From Dysosmobacter welbionis (GTDB lineage Bacteria > Bacillota > Clostridia > Oscillospirales > Oscillospiraceae): DNA of 64,000 nucleotides. The notes below the pieces were generated by a model. It worked only from the letters and a program-made list of their open reading frames with translations, was not told where the DNA came from and made no database searches. This document shows, one piece after another, positions 18,001 through 25,650 of this stretch (positions are counted from its first letter, which is position 1; each line of letters begins with the position of its first letter). The stretch is from assembly GCF_005121165.3 (NCBI RefSeq), contig NZ_CP034413.3:744001-808000 (forward strand), in the 5' to 3' direction. Both the position numbers and the translations under genes were made by a program.

Positions 18001-18267
18001 TGGAATTAGGACAAACAGATACTCGTCCTCCTCGTCCAGGTCATACAGCGCCCAGCCGAAAGTGGACAGCTCCTGTCCCAGCGCAGCCACGCCCATTTCG
18101 TGGGGTAATTTCATATACTGAATGCCGAGCGTATCAAAGCGTTCCTCCAGCAGCGCCGGGATCTGCCCGCTCCATTTCCGCCGAAGCTCCGCCAGCGTGT
18201 CCTGTACGGCTCCGTCAAATTTCAGAATGTCCAGCGCATCGGATATAATTTGTGCCCAGTCTGACAT
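15049..18267 (-). CDS. Multidomain immunity-type protein: propeller-like, FGE-like and DUF4241 domains
   Basis: The protein is 1072 aa from ATG 18267 (GGAG eight bases before), in preference to the ATG at 18306, which has no spaced ribosome site. Residues 1-175 are an unnamed globular domain. About 180-455 is repetitive beta sequence suggestive of a propeller (VYAASGASASGQIGKVLLG, GIVTDGLGRVYFSNEWYKG). About 510-820 includes GFSLPTADEWAYLCGGGC and LFPWGDG, resembling the formylglycine-generating-enzyme fold, though catalysis is not shown. About 846-1065 is DUF4241 (GNREVDVLDIGAVHFPSGTI, YFGFGVDAGMGCVAD). It is a second large fusion in the array and probably cytosolic. Confidence 0.75.
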   Translation of the reverse strand: MSDWAQIISDALDILKFDGAVQDTLAELRRKWSGQIPALLEERFDTLGIQYMKLPHEMGVAALGQELSTFGWALYDLDEEDEYLFVLIPAEERSGWERYCKKQGQYCHLMKQQGRKWGDHAKEQDPGKLMPCEEYILQDEYDYFFNSLAGDFAAGEWKSSHSEEWKYGCVADLRCRPPKVTRSKSLYQFGHLAYSDQAGVYAASGASASGQIGKVLLGKNPSTLNFFEPSPIGYEGAPHSLRWVGNSLWVGDPTNATRIELTDRGTCQDVKNWPLPEDGWSTKYHCGIVTDGLGRVYFSNEWYKGQIYRWENGKVTKHTFSLDGYDHLSEAVPVPGTNCIYMIHSVSGKWRMEECLLELDMDTGRCRIAPLPGLGEELKLRWFTGDWLLVQGNGEILSDDFAQLINMNTREVLRIRPGMFGGEKMQHIGILTDGTVVIVTRRDRVGPVFRYPIDFWGFLRTANKPKKLEPWREYKEVYPNLPIFLAGEEPEPPKDGANSISDTESLLLRPQFDRLSPEEKRPIMERLAAQYRLDFVRMEHFGRWGQHCTTGIFKKDGREFVFVPGDTVILGWEQFAAGLNQESREELEYLFREWEMERDPTELIGESMAPVRRAAIGPMLVGRELEEINWEPVKLDDPRLRPEWLEDFRQFALTDRNSLTLVGRARFERDGDSWQASLYHEVDYPDFQNRLQKQGFSLPTADEWAYLCGGGCRTLFPWGDGLDYSMRLHWFEDMDEDENRPYDMEEPNFFGLSIAYDPYMREVVQADRLTTCGGDGGCNICGGLGPFLGFLPCSPHCKPEVQEDNALNGNYDFYRPIVRIPLEKKGEIEMPATQWLNKYESIKDKLACKTDLDAHFTEKVIGNREVDVLDIGAVHFPSGTIFACDPLVELEDTPPFIQTIPAGTYPVKICVVPSEKYGDRYACVKVEVSREKPVRYELGMTGKEDLDEELDEDGYFGFGVDAGMGCVADIQTQAAFKTYWAKRLEEDPDIDPYNDLFCDLLEENAKACPKYQLSHGDWLNWTVPDTDCNLPIFASGWGDGYYPVYFGYDAKGEVCAVYVRFIDIEASYQEQA

Positions 18268-18292
18268 AATAGAGTCTCCTATTTCGAGCGAT

Positions 18293-18847
18293 TCAAAGTT
18301 TTCCATCCAGTGCCTCCACAGGTTTCATGGCAGCGGAATCCAATTTGCACTGCCGCAGTTCCCGCTCAATCAGGGCAAACACATCCGGAAAGCACTCAAT
18401 CTCATCCTGATATTCATATTTCGCATACAGTTTCCCGCACTCGGAAATCCAAACCTCTGCCGGGTAGTAGTAGCCGATATGACCGATGGGCTGACATTTT
18501 TCACCGGCCGCCTGTTCGATCTCTGCCAGTTCACAGCCGGACATATCCCGAAAATAGGCTTCTTCCAAATGGTTTTTGATTCCGTTGACCAAGTAAGGAA
18601 ACAAAGCGAATTGAAAATCAGCCGCCCAGTTCAGTTTTCTCTGCTCCAGGTACCACTCACAGCACAGGCCGAAATATTTACGGTAAAACCGCTGGGTTGT
18701 CTTCATCATCGGGACGCCGTGGTCGGCGTAATACTGCTCCGCAATGGAGATGTCCACTTTTCGCCCTTCCTGCCATCCGGCGTACTCCATCAGCTGCTTG
18801 ACCTTGCTTTTGAGGTCGCCGGAGATGGGGATGCGTTCTTTAATCAT
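18293..18847 (-). CDS. SUKH-3 family immunity protein
   Basis: A 184-aa protein. The signature MEYAGWQEGRKVDISIAEQY followed by FYRKYFGL is the classic opening of SUKH-3 domains. The C-terminal half (GHIGYYYPAEVWISECGKLY) gives the expected second sheet. SUKH-3 proteins are predicted antidotes of contact-dependent or polymorphic toxins. The start is ATG 18847, with AGGAG eight bases upstream; the frame is open to 18877 but without a ribosome site. The end is 25 bases before the start of the 1072-aa gene. Confidence 0.8.
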   Translation of the reverse strand: MIKERIPISGDLKSKVKQLMEYAGWQEGRKVDISIAEQYYADHGVPMMKTTQRFYRKYFGLCCEWYLEQRKLNWAADFQFALFPYLVNGIKNHLEEAYFRDMSGCELAEIEQAAGEKCQPIGHIGYYYPAEVWISECGKLYAKYEYQDEIECFPDVFALIERELRQCKLDSAAMKPVEALDGKL

Positions 18848-18873
18848 TCGAATCATCTCCTGTCTGCTGCCAA

Positions 18874-19509
18874 TCAAAGATCCTTTGGATATCCGATCTT
18901 ATCCAAGCCCGCCTTGATTTCCTCCCTCTCGCTGCGCGTAGGGTTCAACGCAGCGGCCAGTTCTTTTGTCACCGGCACCCCGTCAGCAAGCTGGCGCACA
19001 GCTTCCAAAGGCAGGTCGGCGTGATAAAACCACTTTCCGTACTCCACATAGGTCTGTGGATTGCCATCAATCGTGGAGAGCAGATCTTTGGATGCGTCCT
19101 CGCCGTCTATGGGGTTGCAGTGCCAGGTGGAGCCATCCTCCGTCCAGACGCAGAAGGTGCTCTTCATCTTTTTGACCTCTCGGCTGCCCATGAGTTTTTG
19201 CAAAGCAGAGGGCATCCCATCTGTCAGGTCTTCGACACGGGGAAGTTTTTCCTCCCAGTCATAGAGTTCGGAATCCACACCGTTGATTACACAGCCTTCC
19301 GGCGCAAACATGACGATCATGCTCCGGTCACTGCCATCAGTGGCAAAAAACGCCTCTTTGCCCTTTCGCCATGCGGGGTTGTAGGTATAGTGGCGGATGA
19401 AGCTCCATTCCTCCTCCAGCATGATGATGTCCAGAGCCGCCAGTCCTTTGCAGAAGTTTTTCAGACGCTCCGCATTGGGCAGGCCGGATAAATCTTTTGT
19501 GGAAATCAT
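18874..19509 (-). CDS. Hypothetical protein of the immunity array (211 aa)
   Basis: The protein begins MISTKDLSGLPNAERLKNF, with AGGAGG eight bases before the ATG. A central block, LAALDIIMLEEEWSFIRHYTYNP then DRSMIVMFAPEGCVINGVDSE, matches my memory of a recurring uncharacterised family in clostridial immunity loci, but I cannot give it a number. A WCNP-like segment (STWHCNPIDGEDA) follows. No membrane segment or enzyme motif. Its stop is 26 bases upstream of the SUKH-3 start. Confidence 0.6.
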   Translation of the reverse strand: MISTKDLSGLPNAERLKNFCKGLAALDIIMLEEEWSFIRHYTYNPAWRKGKEAFFATDGSDRSMIVMFAPEGCVINGVDSELYDWEEKLPRVEDLTDGMPSALQKLMGSREVKKMKSTFCVWTEDGSTWHCNPIDGEDASKDLLSTIDGNPQTYVEYGKWFYHADLPLEAVRQLADGVPVTKELAAALNPTRSEREEIKAGLDKIGYPKDL

Positions 19510-19531
19510 GTGGCTATCCTCCTGTCTTTCG

Positions 19532-20128
19532 TCACCACAGCCGGGCGATCCGGGTATATATCTTATTAGGCTCTCTGTCCGTAAAACTGGTCAATGAGTC
19601 GGTGGGTTCCGTAAGCGGCATCACATTCAAAATGTCCAGCACATAATACCAGATTCCTGTATCCCAGTCCCGGAACCGCCCATTGCAGACAGCTCTCCCA
19701 TACTCACCGGGAGCCAAATCCAATGCCAGCTCATTGATGGGCTGTTTTTGCCCGGTCTCATCGTAGGTATATCGCTCCGGCATTGCACCGATGTGCCAAT
19801 CATTGCGGTAACGCACATGGAGTCCGGACTCCTTCTGAATCAGTTCAAAAGGATGAATTCGCATTGAGCCATTCGGCTTCCATTCGATCAGCCTGCGACA
19901 GTCCTTATCGATCTGAAATCCATTGGGCCTCTGTAAGATCGATACAAAGTGTGTAGGCAGGCCAAAGGAATAATACGAGAAGAAGTCTTTCGGCAGCCGC
20001 ATGGCTCTGGGATACTGGTTCCGCTGTGCGGCCGCATTTCCGCCCCGGCAGTCTTTATACCATTGCAGGCGGAGCTGCTGAACCAGAAGTATGGGCAGAT
20101 GCTCCAACTGATGCTTATTCTGTTTCAT
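19532..20128 (-). CDS. Hypothetical protein of the immunity array (198 aa)
   Basis: The likely start is ATG 20128 (MKQNKHQLEHLP), with GAAGAAGG upstream. The frame is open to 20278, but the extra 50 residues run into the spacer after the neighbouring gene and look non-coding. The protein has a basic first third (QQLRLQWYKDCRGGNA), then aromatic beta sequence (SYYSFGLPTHFVSILQRPNG, GIWYYVLDILNVM). I do not recognise a family. Same strand and spacing as its neighbours. Confidence 0.55.
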   Translation of the reverse strand: MKQNKHQLEHLPILLVQQLRLQWYKDCRGGNAAAQRNQYPRAMRLPKDFFSYYSFGLPTHFVSILQRPNGFQIDKDCRRLIEWKPNGSMRIHPFELIQKESGLHVRYRNDWHIGAMPERYTYDETGQKQPINELALDLAPGEYGRAVCNGRFRDWDTGIWYYVLDILNVMPLTEPTDSLTSFTDREPNKIYTRIARLW

Positions 20129-20183
20129 CACCATACCTTCTTCCTTGATAGATCCTTCCAATGGTCTTCCATGTTTCAGGCAT

Positions 20184-20594
20184 TTACAACTCTGCTGCAA
20201 ACTCATAAGAAACCGCAATGATGTTGTAAACATCATCGTATGTAAACAGCCGGTAGTGCCGATAGATGTCTTTATCAAAGTCCTCCCGCACCGGCAGAGA
20301 CTTCAGCCAAGTGCTATCCTCAATCAAATCGAAAGAACTGCCATCCAGATGCCCCATCCCAGCCAGATTTTCATAGGTGTCCAATTCGCAGGCAAAATAG
20401 GCCAGCACCCGCCGGAAGGTGAGTGTGTAGGGAAACCAGTCTTTTTCGTCCCTGTGCTGGGAGATCAGATGGCCATTGATGTCCCCCGTAAAGGTCAGAT
20501 TGTTCAGAGCATCCTGTTTCACCTGGTCCAGATAGATACAGTCCCGTCCCATCAAAACACCTAAGCAAGTGTTAACAGCAGTCGCTTTTTCCAT
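20184..20594 (-). CDS. Hypothetical protein of the immunity array (136 aa)
   Basis: The ATG at 20594 follows GAGGAGAGAGTTACCT. The protein starts with an MEKATAVNTCLGVLMGRDCI strand-like region and has the block DEKDWFPYTLTFRRVLAYFA, reminiscent of small immunity proteins with one aromatic-rich sheet. No named family is recognised. The 55-base gap to the next gene downstream is the widest in this part of the array. Confidence 0.55.
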   Translation of the reverse strand: MEKATAVNTCLGVLMGRDCIYLDQVKQDALNNLTFTGDINGHLISQHRDEKDWFPYTLTFRRVLAYFACELDTYENLAGMGHLDGSSFDLIEDSTWLKSLPVREDFDKDIYRHYRLFTYDDVYNIIAVSYEFAAEL

Positions 20595-20608
20595 AGGTAA
20601 CTCTCTCC

Positions 20609-21112
20609 TCAGCTCTCGTGGGTGATACAGAAAATCTCCTGGTTCAAGTCAAAGTAGACCACCATCAGCTCGTCGGTGATCTCTGGGTTGAAGGACAGGT
20701 CCAGAATGAAAACTTGCTGATTCATCTCGCTATCCACCAGGCTGCCGAACCGCTTGAGCCGCAAAAAGTCCGCCATCTCGGCAAAGGACAGCTTGGCCGG
20801 GTCGGTTCCTGGAAAAAGTTCCGCCGCAATATCCGGGCCTACATCGTCCCGGTGGAACTCCATGAAAAATACCACGGCATCGTGGTAGGGGCTGCCCTCG
20901 TCCGCCAGCGCCGCTTTGATGGCAGCTTTGGCCTTTTCCGCCAATCTCTCCGCCTCATCCAGCATTTCTCCTACCGCATCCATGGCAGCAGAATCAGCGG
21001 TCAGTTCTCCCTCCACATCGAAGAGAAAGGGCAGCCCCGATTCCTCGGGAAAGTTGAATATCTCCTCGCCGGGTGTATATGTAAAATCAATGCGTTTACA
21101 GTTCAGCTTCAC
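20609..21112 (-). CDS. DUF2004-like protein
   Basis: A 167-aa protein. It starts at GTG 21112 with GAGGAGG seven bases before. A long helix (EMLDEAERLAEKAKAAIKAA) leads into HDAVVFFMEFHRDDVGP, MADFLRLKRFGSLVDSE and DELMVVYFDLNQEIFCI. This layout matches DUF2004, a small family seen in immunity loci; the assignment is from memory. No enzyme motif or membrane segment. Confidence 0.6.
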   Translation of the reverse strand: MKLNCKRIDFTYTPGEEIFNFPEESGLPFLFDVEGELTADSAAMDAVGEMLDEAERLAEKAKAAIKAALADEGSPYHDAVVFFMEFHRDDVGPDIAAELFPGTDPAKLSFAEMADFLRLKRFGSLVDSEMNQQVFILDLSFNPEITDELMVVYFDLNQEIFCITHES

Positions 21113-21124
21113 AGGGATGCCTCC

Positions 21125-21487
21125 TCATTGGTTTTCCAGATGGGGTAATAGAATTGGCGAATAGACTACTGTATCTCCATCATGATCCATCTTGAGAATG
21201 ACAGCAAATTCCGCCACATTGCTCTCCTGTCCCTTTGGGAGAGGAAAGATCATTGGGGGGCAACGCAGGGCAGCATGGTTCGTGGTTTTATTCCAGTCCT
21301 CCATGGCCGCAGATAAAATGGCGTCAATGTGTGCCAATACCTTCTCAATAGAACCCGCTGATATGTTGTAAAAAGCGGGGTTTTTATGATACTGCTCTGT
21401 GATGAAGTTTTTATAGGTTTGGACTGGCATAAAGCAAAATTCCCAATCAAGGGGATACAACCCAAGCCAATACTCATACAGTTTCAT
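21125..21487 (-). CDS. Hypothetical protein of the immunity array (120 aa)
   Basis: The start is ATG 21487 (MKLYEYWLGLYPLDWEF), with GGAGG seven bases before; the open frame begins a few codons earlier, inside the upstream stop region. Features are an aromatic N-terminus and a central helix (IEKVLAHIDAILSAAMEDW). I do not recognise the family. The start lies ten bases after the stop of the DUF2262 gene, so both are on one transcript. Confidence 0.55.
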   Translation of the reverse strand: MKLYEYWLGLYPLDWEFCFMPVQTYKNFITEQYHKNPAFYNISAGSIEKVLAHIDAILSAAMEDWNKTTNHAALRCPPMIFPLPKGQESNVAEFAVILKMDHDGDTVVYSPILLPHLENQ

Positions 21488-21497
21488 AGGCGCCTCC

Positions 21498-22337
21498 TTA
21501 CCCCTCAATGTTGGCAGCTTTGAGGCCCTTTTTCAAGGAGCCGTAGACCGTCACCGCATGGTCGGTGAACATCTCGTCGCAGTCAAACCAGACGGTGAAG
21601 CTGCCGCCGGAGGTGACGGACAGGCTCGTCATGCTGATCCGCCGGGCAAGTTCTTCCTCTGTGATGGGGTCTGTTCCCGGGTCACGGGGGTTTTCCTCAT
21701 CCTGGGAGAGCCAGTCGTTGGCCAGCCCGGTCAGGTTCTTTGCCGCAAGCTCCCGCATGGCCTTGTCCCAGGTCTCGCAGTCGGCCAGCAGCTTCTTGGC
21801 GGCACTGCGGGCACGGGTCCAGGAGGGCTTGCTCTCCGCATTGACCTCCAGAGACAGGTACACATCCGTTCCGCACCACTGGATCTCACCCTCAAAGGTG
21901 TTATAGTCCTTGTCCAGCGTCAGCTCCCCCAGCGTCTCATCCTGGAGCACCACCGGCCTGTGGTACTCGTCCAGAACGGCCTGAAGCTCCGGGCAGTCCT
22001 CGTGGGCCTTGACCACCTGGGCGATACACCAGGGCCACGCCACCAGATCCTTTGCCCATTCTTCCTTCATTCGGCGGATCTTCAGGCGGCAGATCTGCTC
22101 CTTGCCAAAGCGTCCCCAGCCCTTTTCGCTGTTACGCTCCTCGTCGGTGACCGGCCAATCCAGCCGCTCCTCTTTGGTGCTGACCTTGCCGGTGTCACAG
22201 AACACCATGCCCAGCGTCACAACAGTCATTTCCCAAAAGTTGCCCCTGTTGTTATATCCGCCCCCAATGCAGCGATTAATCAGAGCGACCACTTCCTGCT
22301 CCTCGGGCTCGTACATCTCATAGAATTCTTCAAACAT
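21498..22337 (-). CDS. DUF2262 family protein, copy 1
   Basis: A 279-aa protein. The C-terminal 150 residues match DUF2262: TLGELTLDKDYNTFEGEIQW, SWTRARSAAKKLLADCETWD, DPITEEELARRISMTSLSV and a final FTDHAVTVYGSLKKG. The N-terminal half is a separate domain (RCIGGGYNNRGNFWEM, DWPVTDEERNS). A paralogue with the same two-part layout lies at 26964-27806. The start ATG has AAAGGAGG eight bases before it. DUF2262 has no known biochemical function; occurrence in toxin/immunity loci supports an antidote role. Confidence 0.7.
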   Translation of the reverse strand: MFEEFYEMYEPEEQEVVALINRCIGGGYNNRGNFWEMTVVTLGMVFCDTGKVSTKEERLDWPVTDEERNSEKGWGRFGKEQICRLKIRRMKEEWAKDLVAWPWCIAQVVKAHEDCPELQAVLDEYHRPVVLQDETLGELTLDKDYNTFEGEIQWCGTDVYLSLEVNAESKPSWTRARSAAKKLLADCETWDKAMRELAAKNLTGLANDWLSQDEENPRDPGTDPITEEELARRISMTSLSVTSGGSFTVWFDCDEMFTDHAVTVYGSLKKGLKAANIEG

Positions 22338-22351
22338 CGGCGTGACCTCCT

Positions 22352-22942
22352 TTACAGCAGTTCCAGCACCGCGGCGGCGGGCTTGGCAAACTCTGCCGGG
22401 ACTTGCTCCAATATATCCCGGTAGGCTTCCACCGACTGCCAGGAGTCATAATAGAAGCTGTAAAATTCGTCTGCGGGGAAAACCTCGTCCTCCTCGTAGC
22501 GCATCTCATCCGCTTCCCCGTCGTATTCTTCCGACCACAGATATTCTTCCCGGAGCAGATCGGAGAACTGCGGCAGCGGCTCGGCGTGCTCCATCTCATC
22601 CCCATCGCGAAAGCACTGGAGGATGCCGGCAAAGAAGTCCAGCAGTTCCCCGGCCAGGAAATGGGCCACAGGATTCCGGCCGCTCTCTTTGAGTGCTTTG
22701 CCCAGAATCCGGCTCAGGAACACCATGCCGAAAGGCGTGGCGTGCCAAAGGGTCCCCTGGTGCTCCATGTTGGTGGTGAGCTCATAGAGAGACTCTTTGA
22801 CGGACGCCAAATCACGCATCTGCTCCAGCACCGCCAGATGCGCGGGAAAATCCGTCCCCCGGCCATAGGCGGTGGTGAGCCGGTGCCACGGGACATCCGT
22901 GACCTTGAGATGGGTGATGTAGGTCCTGTTTTCCTCTGTCAT
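22352..22942 (-). CDS. Hypothetical protein of the immunity array (196 aa)
   Basis: The start ATG follows AGGAGGGCGGCAAC. The first half (VPWHRLTTAYGRGTDFPAHL, LAVLEQMRDLASVKESLYEL) recalls N-termini of helical repeat proteins from immunity loci. The second half is acidic (EEYLWSEEYDGEADEM) and helical (VEAYRDILEQVPAEFAKP). No named family is recognised and no catalytic motif is seen. The stop is 14 bases upstream of the DUF2262 copy 1 start. Confidence 0.55.
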   Translation of the reverse strand: MTEENRTYITHLKVTDVPWHRLTTAYGRGTDFPAHLAVLEQMRDLASVKESLYELTTNMEHQGTLWHATPFGMVFLSRILGKALKESGRNPVAHFLAGELLDFFAGILQCFRDGDEMEHAEPLPQFSDLLREEYLWSEEYDGEADEMRYEEDEVFPADEFYSFYYDSWQSVEAYRDILEQVPAEFAKPAAAVLELL

Positions 22943-22955
22943 GTTGCCGCCCTCC

Positions 22956-23576
22956 TTACTCTGTTGTCTGGCTGCGGTACTCCTTCTCCAGCGCGGTGTA
23001 CCACCGTTTCAGCATGGTTTGCAGACCGGTTTTCCCTTTACGATCTGTAAAAACGAGAAACTTCTGCATCAGTCTGGGGAATAGATATTTGCCCGCCTCT
23101 GTCAGATCCTGATTGAGATAGACCATCCGCAGGATACGGCCCTGTCGATCCAGAGGGTTCTTTTTCAGCAGTTCCTTTTCAAAGCAGAAGCGCAGGAATA
23201 CTGCATTCTCGTCGTAGAAGTCCTCCACCACAGCCGCGCCAATGCTGGTATATGTGATGTCGTACACCAACCGGCTCCAGTCAAATTTCTCGGCATAGAG
23301 CAGTTTCAGTGCCTTTGCCCAGTGCTCCTCCGGAATCACCAGCATCCTGTGCTGGGCGGTGCTGGAGTAGCCACGGTAGACGGGTTCCGGCTGTCCCAGC
23401 AGTTCACTCACACTGTCGGCGTAGACGAAGCACAGCTCCTCATCGAACAGGCCACCGATGAAGTTGCCATTGCAGTACAGCATATAATTCTTGGACTTGG
23501 CTGGAGAATAAGAGAGGCTATATTCCTGCGAGACCAGGCTTTTATGTACCTTGTTCAGAAAGTCTATTGATGTCAT
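22956..23576 (-). CDS. Protein with TfoX-N-like domain, immunity-array member
   Basis: A 206-aa protein from ATG 23576 (MTSIDFLNKVHKSLV), with GAGGAG inside the upstream gene's last codons. Residues 20-95 (KNYMLYCNGNFIGGLFDEEL, then HRMLVIPEEHW) resemble the N-terminal domain of TfoX-like proteins, which occurs widely outside competence regulation. The C-terminal half is unassigned and basic at the end (LQTMLKRWYTALEKEYRSQ). The spacer to the ankyrin gene is only four bases. Confidence 0.55.
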   Translation of the reverse strand: MTSIDFLNKVHKSLVSQEYSLSYSPAKSKNYMLYCNGNFIGGLFDEELCFVYADSVSELLGQPEPVYRGYSSTAQHRMLVIPEEHWAKALKLLYAEKFDWSRLVYDITYTSIGAAVVEDFYDENAVFLRFCFEKELLKKNPLDRQGRILRMVYLNQDLTEAGKYLFPRLMQKFLVFTDRKGKTGLQTMLKRWYTALEKEYRSQTTE

Positions 23577-23580
23577 GGCT

Positions 23581-24660
23581 TTACTCCTCAAACTCGCCCT
23601 CAATCATCCCGTTCAGATACCGGCCGGGATCTGCGATGAAGTCATCCCATTTGGCCAGAGGGTGGAATTCCTCATGCTCGATATCCAGATACCACAGCTT
23701 TTTGTCCCTGGGGCTCCACAGCAGCAGATAGTCGCTGTAATTGTCCATGGCCGCCATCAGGGAGAGCAGCTTCTTCCGCTTCCAGGTCATCTCCTGCACA
23801 TCCATGAAAGAGTAGAGCTCTGCCCACTTCACCCATTTCTGCTCCGGGAACTCCAGCCGCAGGGGGCCGGTCTTCAAGTATTCCACCAGCCGGGCAGGCA
23901 GCTTATAGGGCATGAGCTGCCGGAGCTTTTCCTGCTCGTTGTGCCATTCCTCCGGTTCCAGGGCTTTCAGGTAGTCGGCCAGCTCCTGATTCTTGTTCTG
24001 CACCGCCACGGTGTAAGGCCGGTCGCCGTATTTGTCAGCAATGGTGATGTCGGCTCCTTGCTCAATGAGCCAGCGCACCATGGGAAGATTTTTGTGTCGG
24101 ACAGCTTCGGTGACAGCGGTGGAGGCGTTCGGAAACACCATGTCCGGCTTGTGGTAATTGATGTCTGCCCCTTTTTCCAGAAGCAGCCGGGCAAGTTTGG
24201 TATTGCCCTCGGACACAGCGGCCCGGAATGCCTCGCCGCCAAACTTGTCCACTGTGATCCCGGCTTGCTCCAGCACCGGGATATTCTCCGGGCGCTTGCC
24301 CCAGCGCACTTCCTGGAAGGCCCGCTCTTTCTGCTTGGGGGTAAGCTGCGCGGTCTGTCCCACAAAGAGTTTCACCACCTCCGGCCCACAACAGCGGGCG
24401 GCGGTGAGCAGTAGGGGCTGTTCCTCTGCCAGACTGGAATCAGCCCCATGCTCCAGCAGGAAGTGGATCATAGGCACATCATTCCGAAAAACCGCGATCT
24501 CCAATGGCATCAGCTTGATGTATTCGCTGAGCTGGATGGGAACATCTAAATCCAGGCCACCTTGAAGCAGCGCCTCCAGCTTGGGAGTGTCATGGTCACA
24601 GATGGCGGCAGCCGTTTCCGGGAGAGTCTCCCAGCGGCCAAGATAGGCAATTTCGTACAT
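23581..24660 (-). CDS. Ankyrin-repeat protein with SUKH-like C-terminus
   Basis: A 359-aa protein. Residues 25-235 contain ankyrin repeats: PLEIAVFRNDVPMIHFLLEH, GEAFRAAVSEGNTKLARLLL (followed by GADIN), and MVRWLIEQGADITIADKYGD. The last 90 residues (KWAELYSFMDVQEMTWKRKK, WSPRDKKLWYLDIEHEEFHP, WDDFIADPGRYLNGM) fit an SMI1/KNR4-type immunity domain. Ankyrin-immunity fusions are known antidotes. It sits in the array with short spacers on both sides. Probably cytosolic. Confidence 0.7.
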   Translation of the reverse strand: MYEIAYLGRWETLPETAAAICDHDTPKLEALLQGGLDLDVPIQLSEYIKLMPLEIAVFRNDVPMIHFLLEHGADSSLAEEQPLLLTAARCCGPEVVKLFVGQTAQLTPKQKERAFQEVRWGKRPENIPVLEQAGITVDKFGGEAFRAAVSEGNTKLARLLLEKGADINYHKPDMVFPNASTAVTEAVRHKNLPMVRWLIEQGADITIADKYGDRPYTVAVQNKNQELADYLKALEPEEWHNEQEKLRQLMPYKLPARLVEYLKTGPLRLEFPEQKWVKWAELYSFMDVQEMTWKRKKLLSLMAAMDNYSDYLLLWSPRDKKLWYLDIEHEEFHPLAKWDDFIADPGRYLNGMIEGEFEE

Positions 24661-24676
24661 AGGGCACCTACTTTCT

Positions 24677-25264
24677 CTATCCTACAATGGTGGTTTCCTT
24701 TACGGCCAGATTGTCATAATCCATAGCAATCAGTTTTTCGGCGGCCTCCGGGGTACACATGAACCAGGTGCTCACGCCCCAGGCGTCCATCCTTGTGACG
24801 GTGAAGAAATGGGTTTGGGCAGAAGCAGGTTCTCTTGCGTCAATATAGTAGTCGGAGTAGAGATACACCAGATCGACCTCTCGCTCCGGCAGCCACTTGG
24901 CCCGGCGCACACGTGGTTTGCCGTTTTTCAGCGTCTTCTCTCTGGGGTTCTCAAACCACGCCAGTTCCTTGAGCTTCAGACCAGTGAAGGTATCTATGAG
25001 CCGCTGGGCAATCTCCCGGTGGGTAAACACCCCGCAGTTCCAGGAGCCCACCAGCCAGGTCTGGATAAAGTCTCCCACCTTGCTGCCGGGGGCGGGCGGC
25101 CCGTAGACGCTCTCGTCCGCCCACATGACCTCCAGCTTTTCACATTGATCCGGCCGGGGACAGGATTTCTTATCACCATAGCGGTACATGATATTCACAT
25201 AGCCGAAGTCCCGGCCGGTCCGGTCATGGCCGACGGCTTCCACTTGATAGGCAGTTATGGACAT
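24677..25264 (-). CDS. Hypothetical protein of the immunity array (195 aa)
   Basis: The start is ATG 25264 (MSITAYQVEAVGHDRTGRDF), inside the end of the upstream gene, with GGAGGTGGAGCTGAA before it. The longer open frame to 25378 is an out-of-frame shadow of that gene. The protein has beta-rich stretches (DFGYVNIMYRYGDKKSCP, EREVDLVYLYSDYYIDAR) and a basic loop (KTLKNGKPRVRRAKW). No named family is recognised. The ten-base overlap implies coupled translation. Confidence 0.55.
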   Translation of the reverse strand: MSITAYQVEAVGHDRTGRDFGYVNIMYRYGDKKSCPRPDQCEKLEVMWADESVYGPPAPGSKVGDFIQTWLVGSWNCGVFTHREIAQRLIDTFTGLKLKELAWFENPREKTLKNGKPRVRRAKWLPEREVDLVYLYSDYYIDAREPASAQTHFFTVTRMDAWGVSTWFMCTPEAAEKLIAMDYDNLAVKETTIVG

Positions 25265-25650
25265 TTCAGCTCCACCTCCTGTGCCAGTACAAATCCGCAC
25301 AGCCCAAGGGAAGCGTCGATGACAAATACCCGGATGTGCTCCCGATCCATGCGCTCCCGCAGTTCCTCGATGCTGCAACAGGCGGGAAAGCCGTAAGAGA
25401 CGGCCCCGCCCAGCAGGTCTTTGTACTGTTCAAAAAAGCCGTCCACGGTGATCTCATCCATGCCGAAGAGGATGTTGTCCCGGATCACATTCTCAAACCA
25501 GTGGGCCAGCAGGCCGGTGAAGTGAACGGATACGTTCTCTCCGGCCTCAGTCCGGGTATCCACATGCAGGATATGGGCTTCAAAGTCAGCGCAATAGCAC
25601 AGGACCCTGTTGTCGTGCAGATGGTCAAAGGATTGAATCACCATACTCAT
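25255..25650 (-). CDS. Hypothetical protein of the immunity array (131 aa)
   Basis: The ATG at 25650 overlaps the upstream stop as ATGA. The protein is beta-rich at both ends (VIQSFDHLHDNRVLCYCADF; HIRVFVIDASLGLCGFVLAQ), with a middle helix (LAHWFENVIRDNILFGMDEI). Its size and fold type are those of a single-domain immunity protein, but I cannot name the family. It is translation-coupled on both sides. Confidence 0.55.
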   Translation of the reverse strand: MSMVIQSFDHLHDNRVLCYCADFEAHILHVDTRTEAGENVSVHFTGLLAHWFENVIRDNILFGMDEITVDGFFEQYKDLLGGAVSYGFPACCSIEELRERMDREHIRVFVIDASLGLCGFVLAQEVELKCP

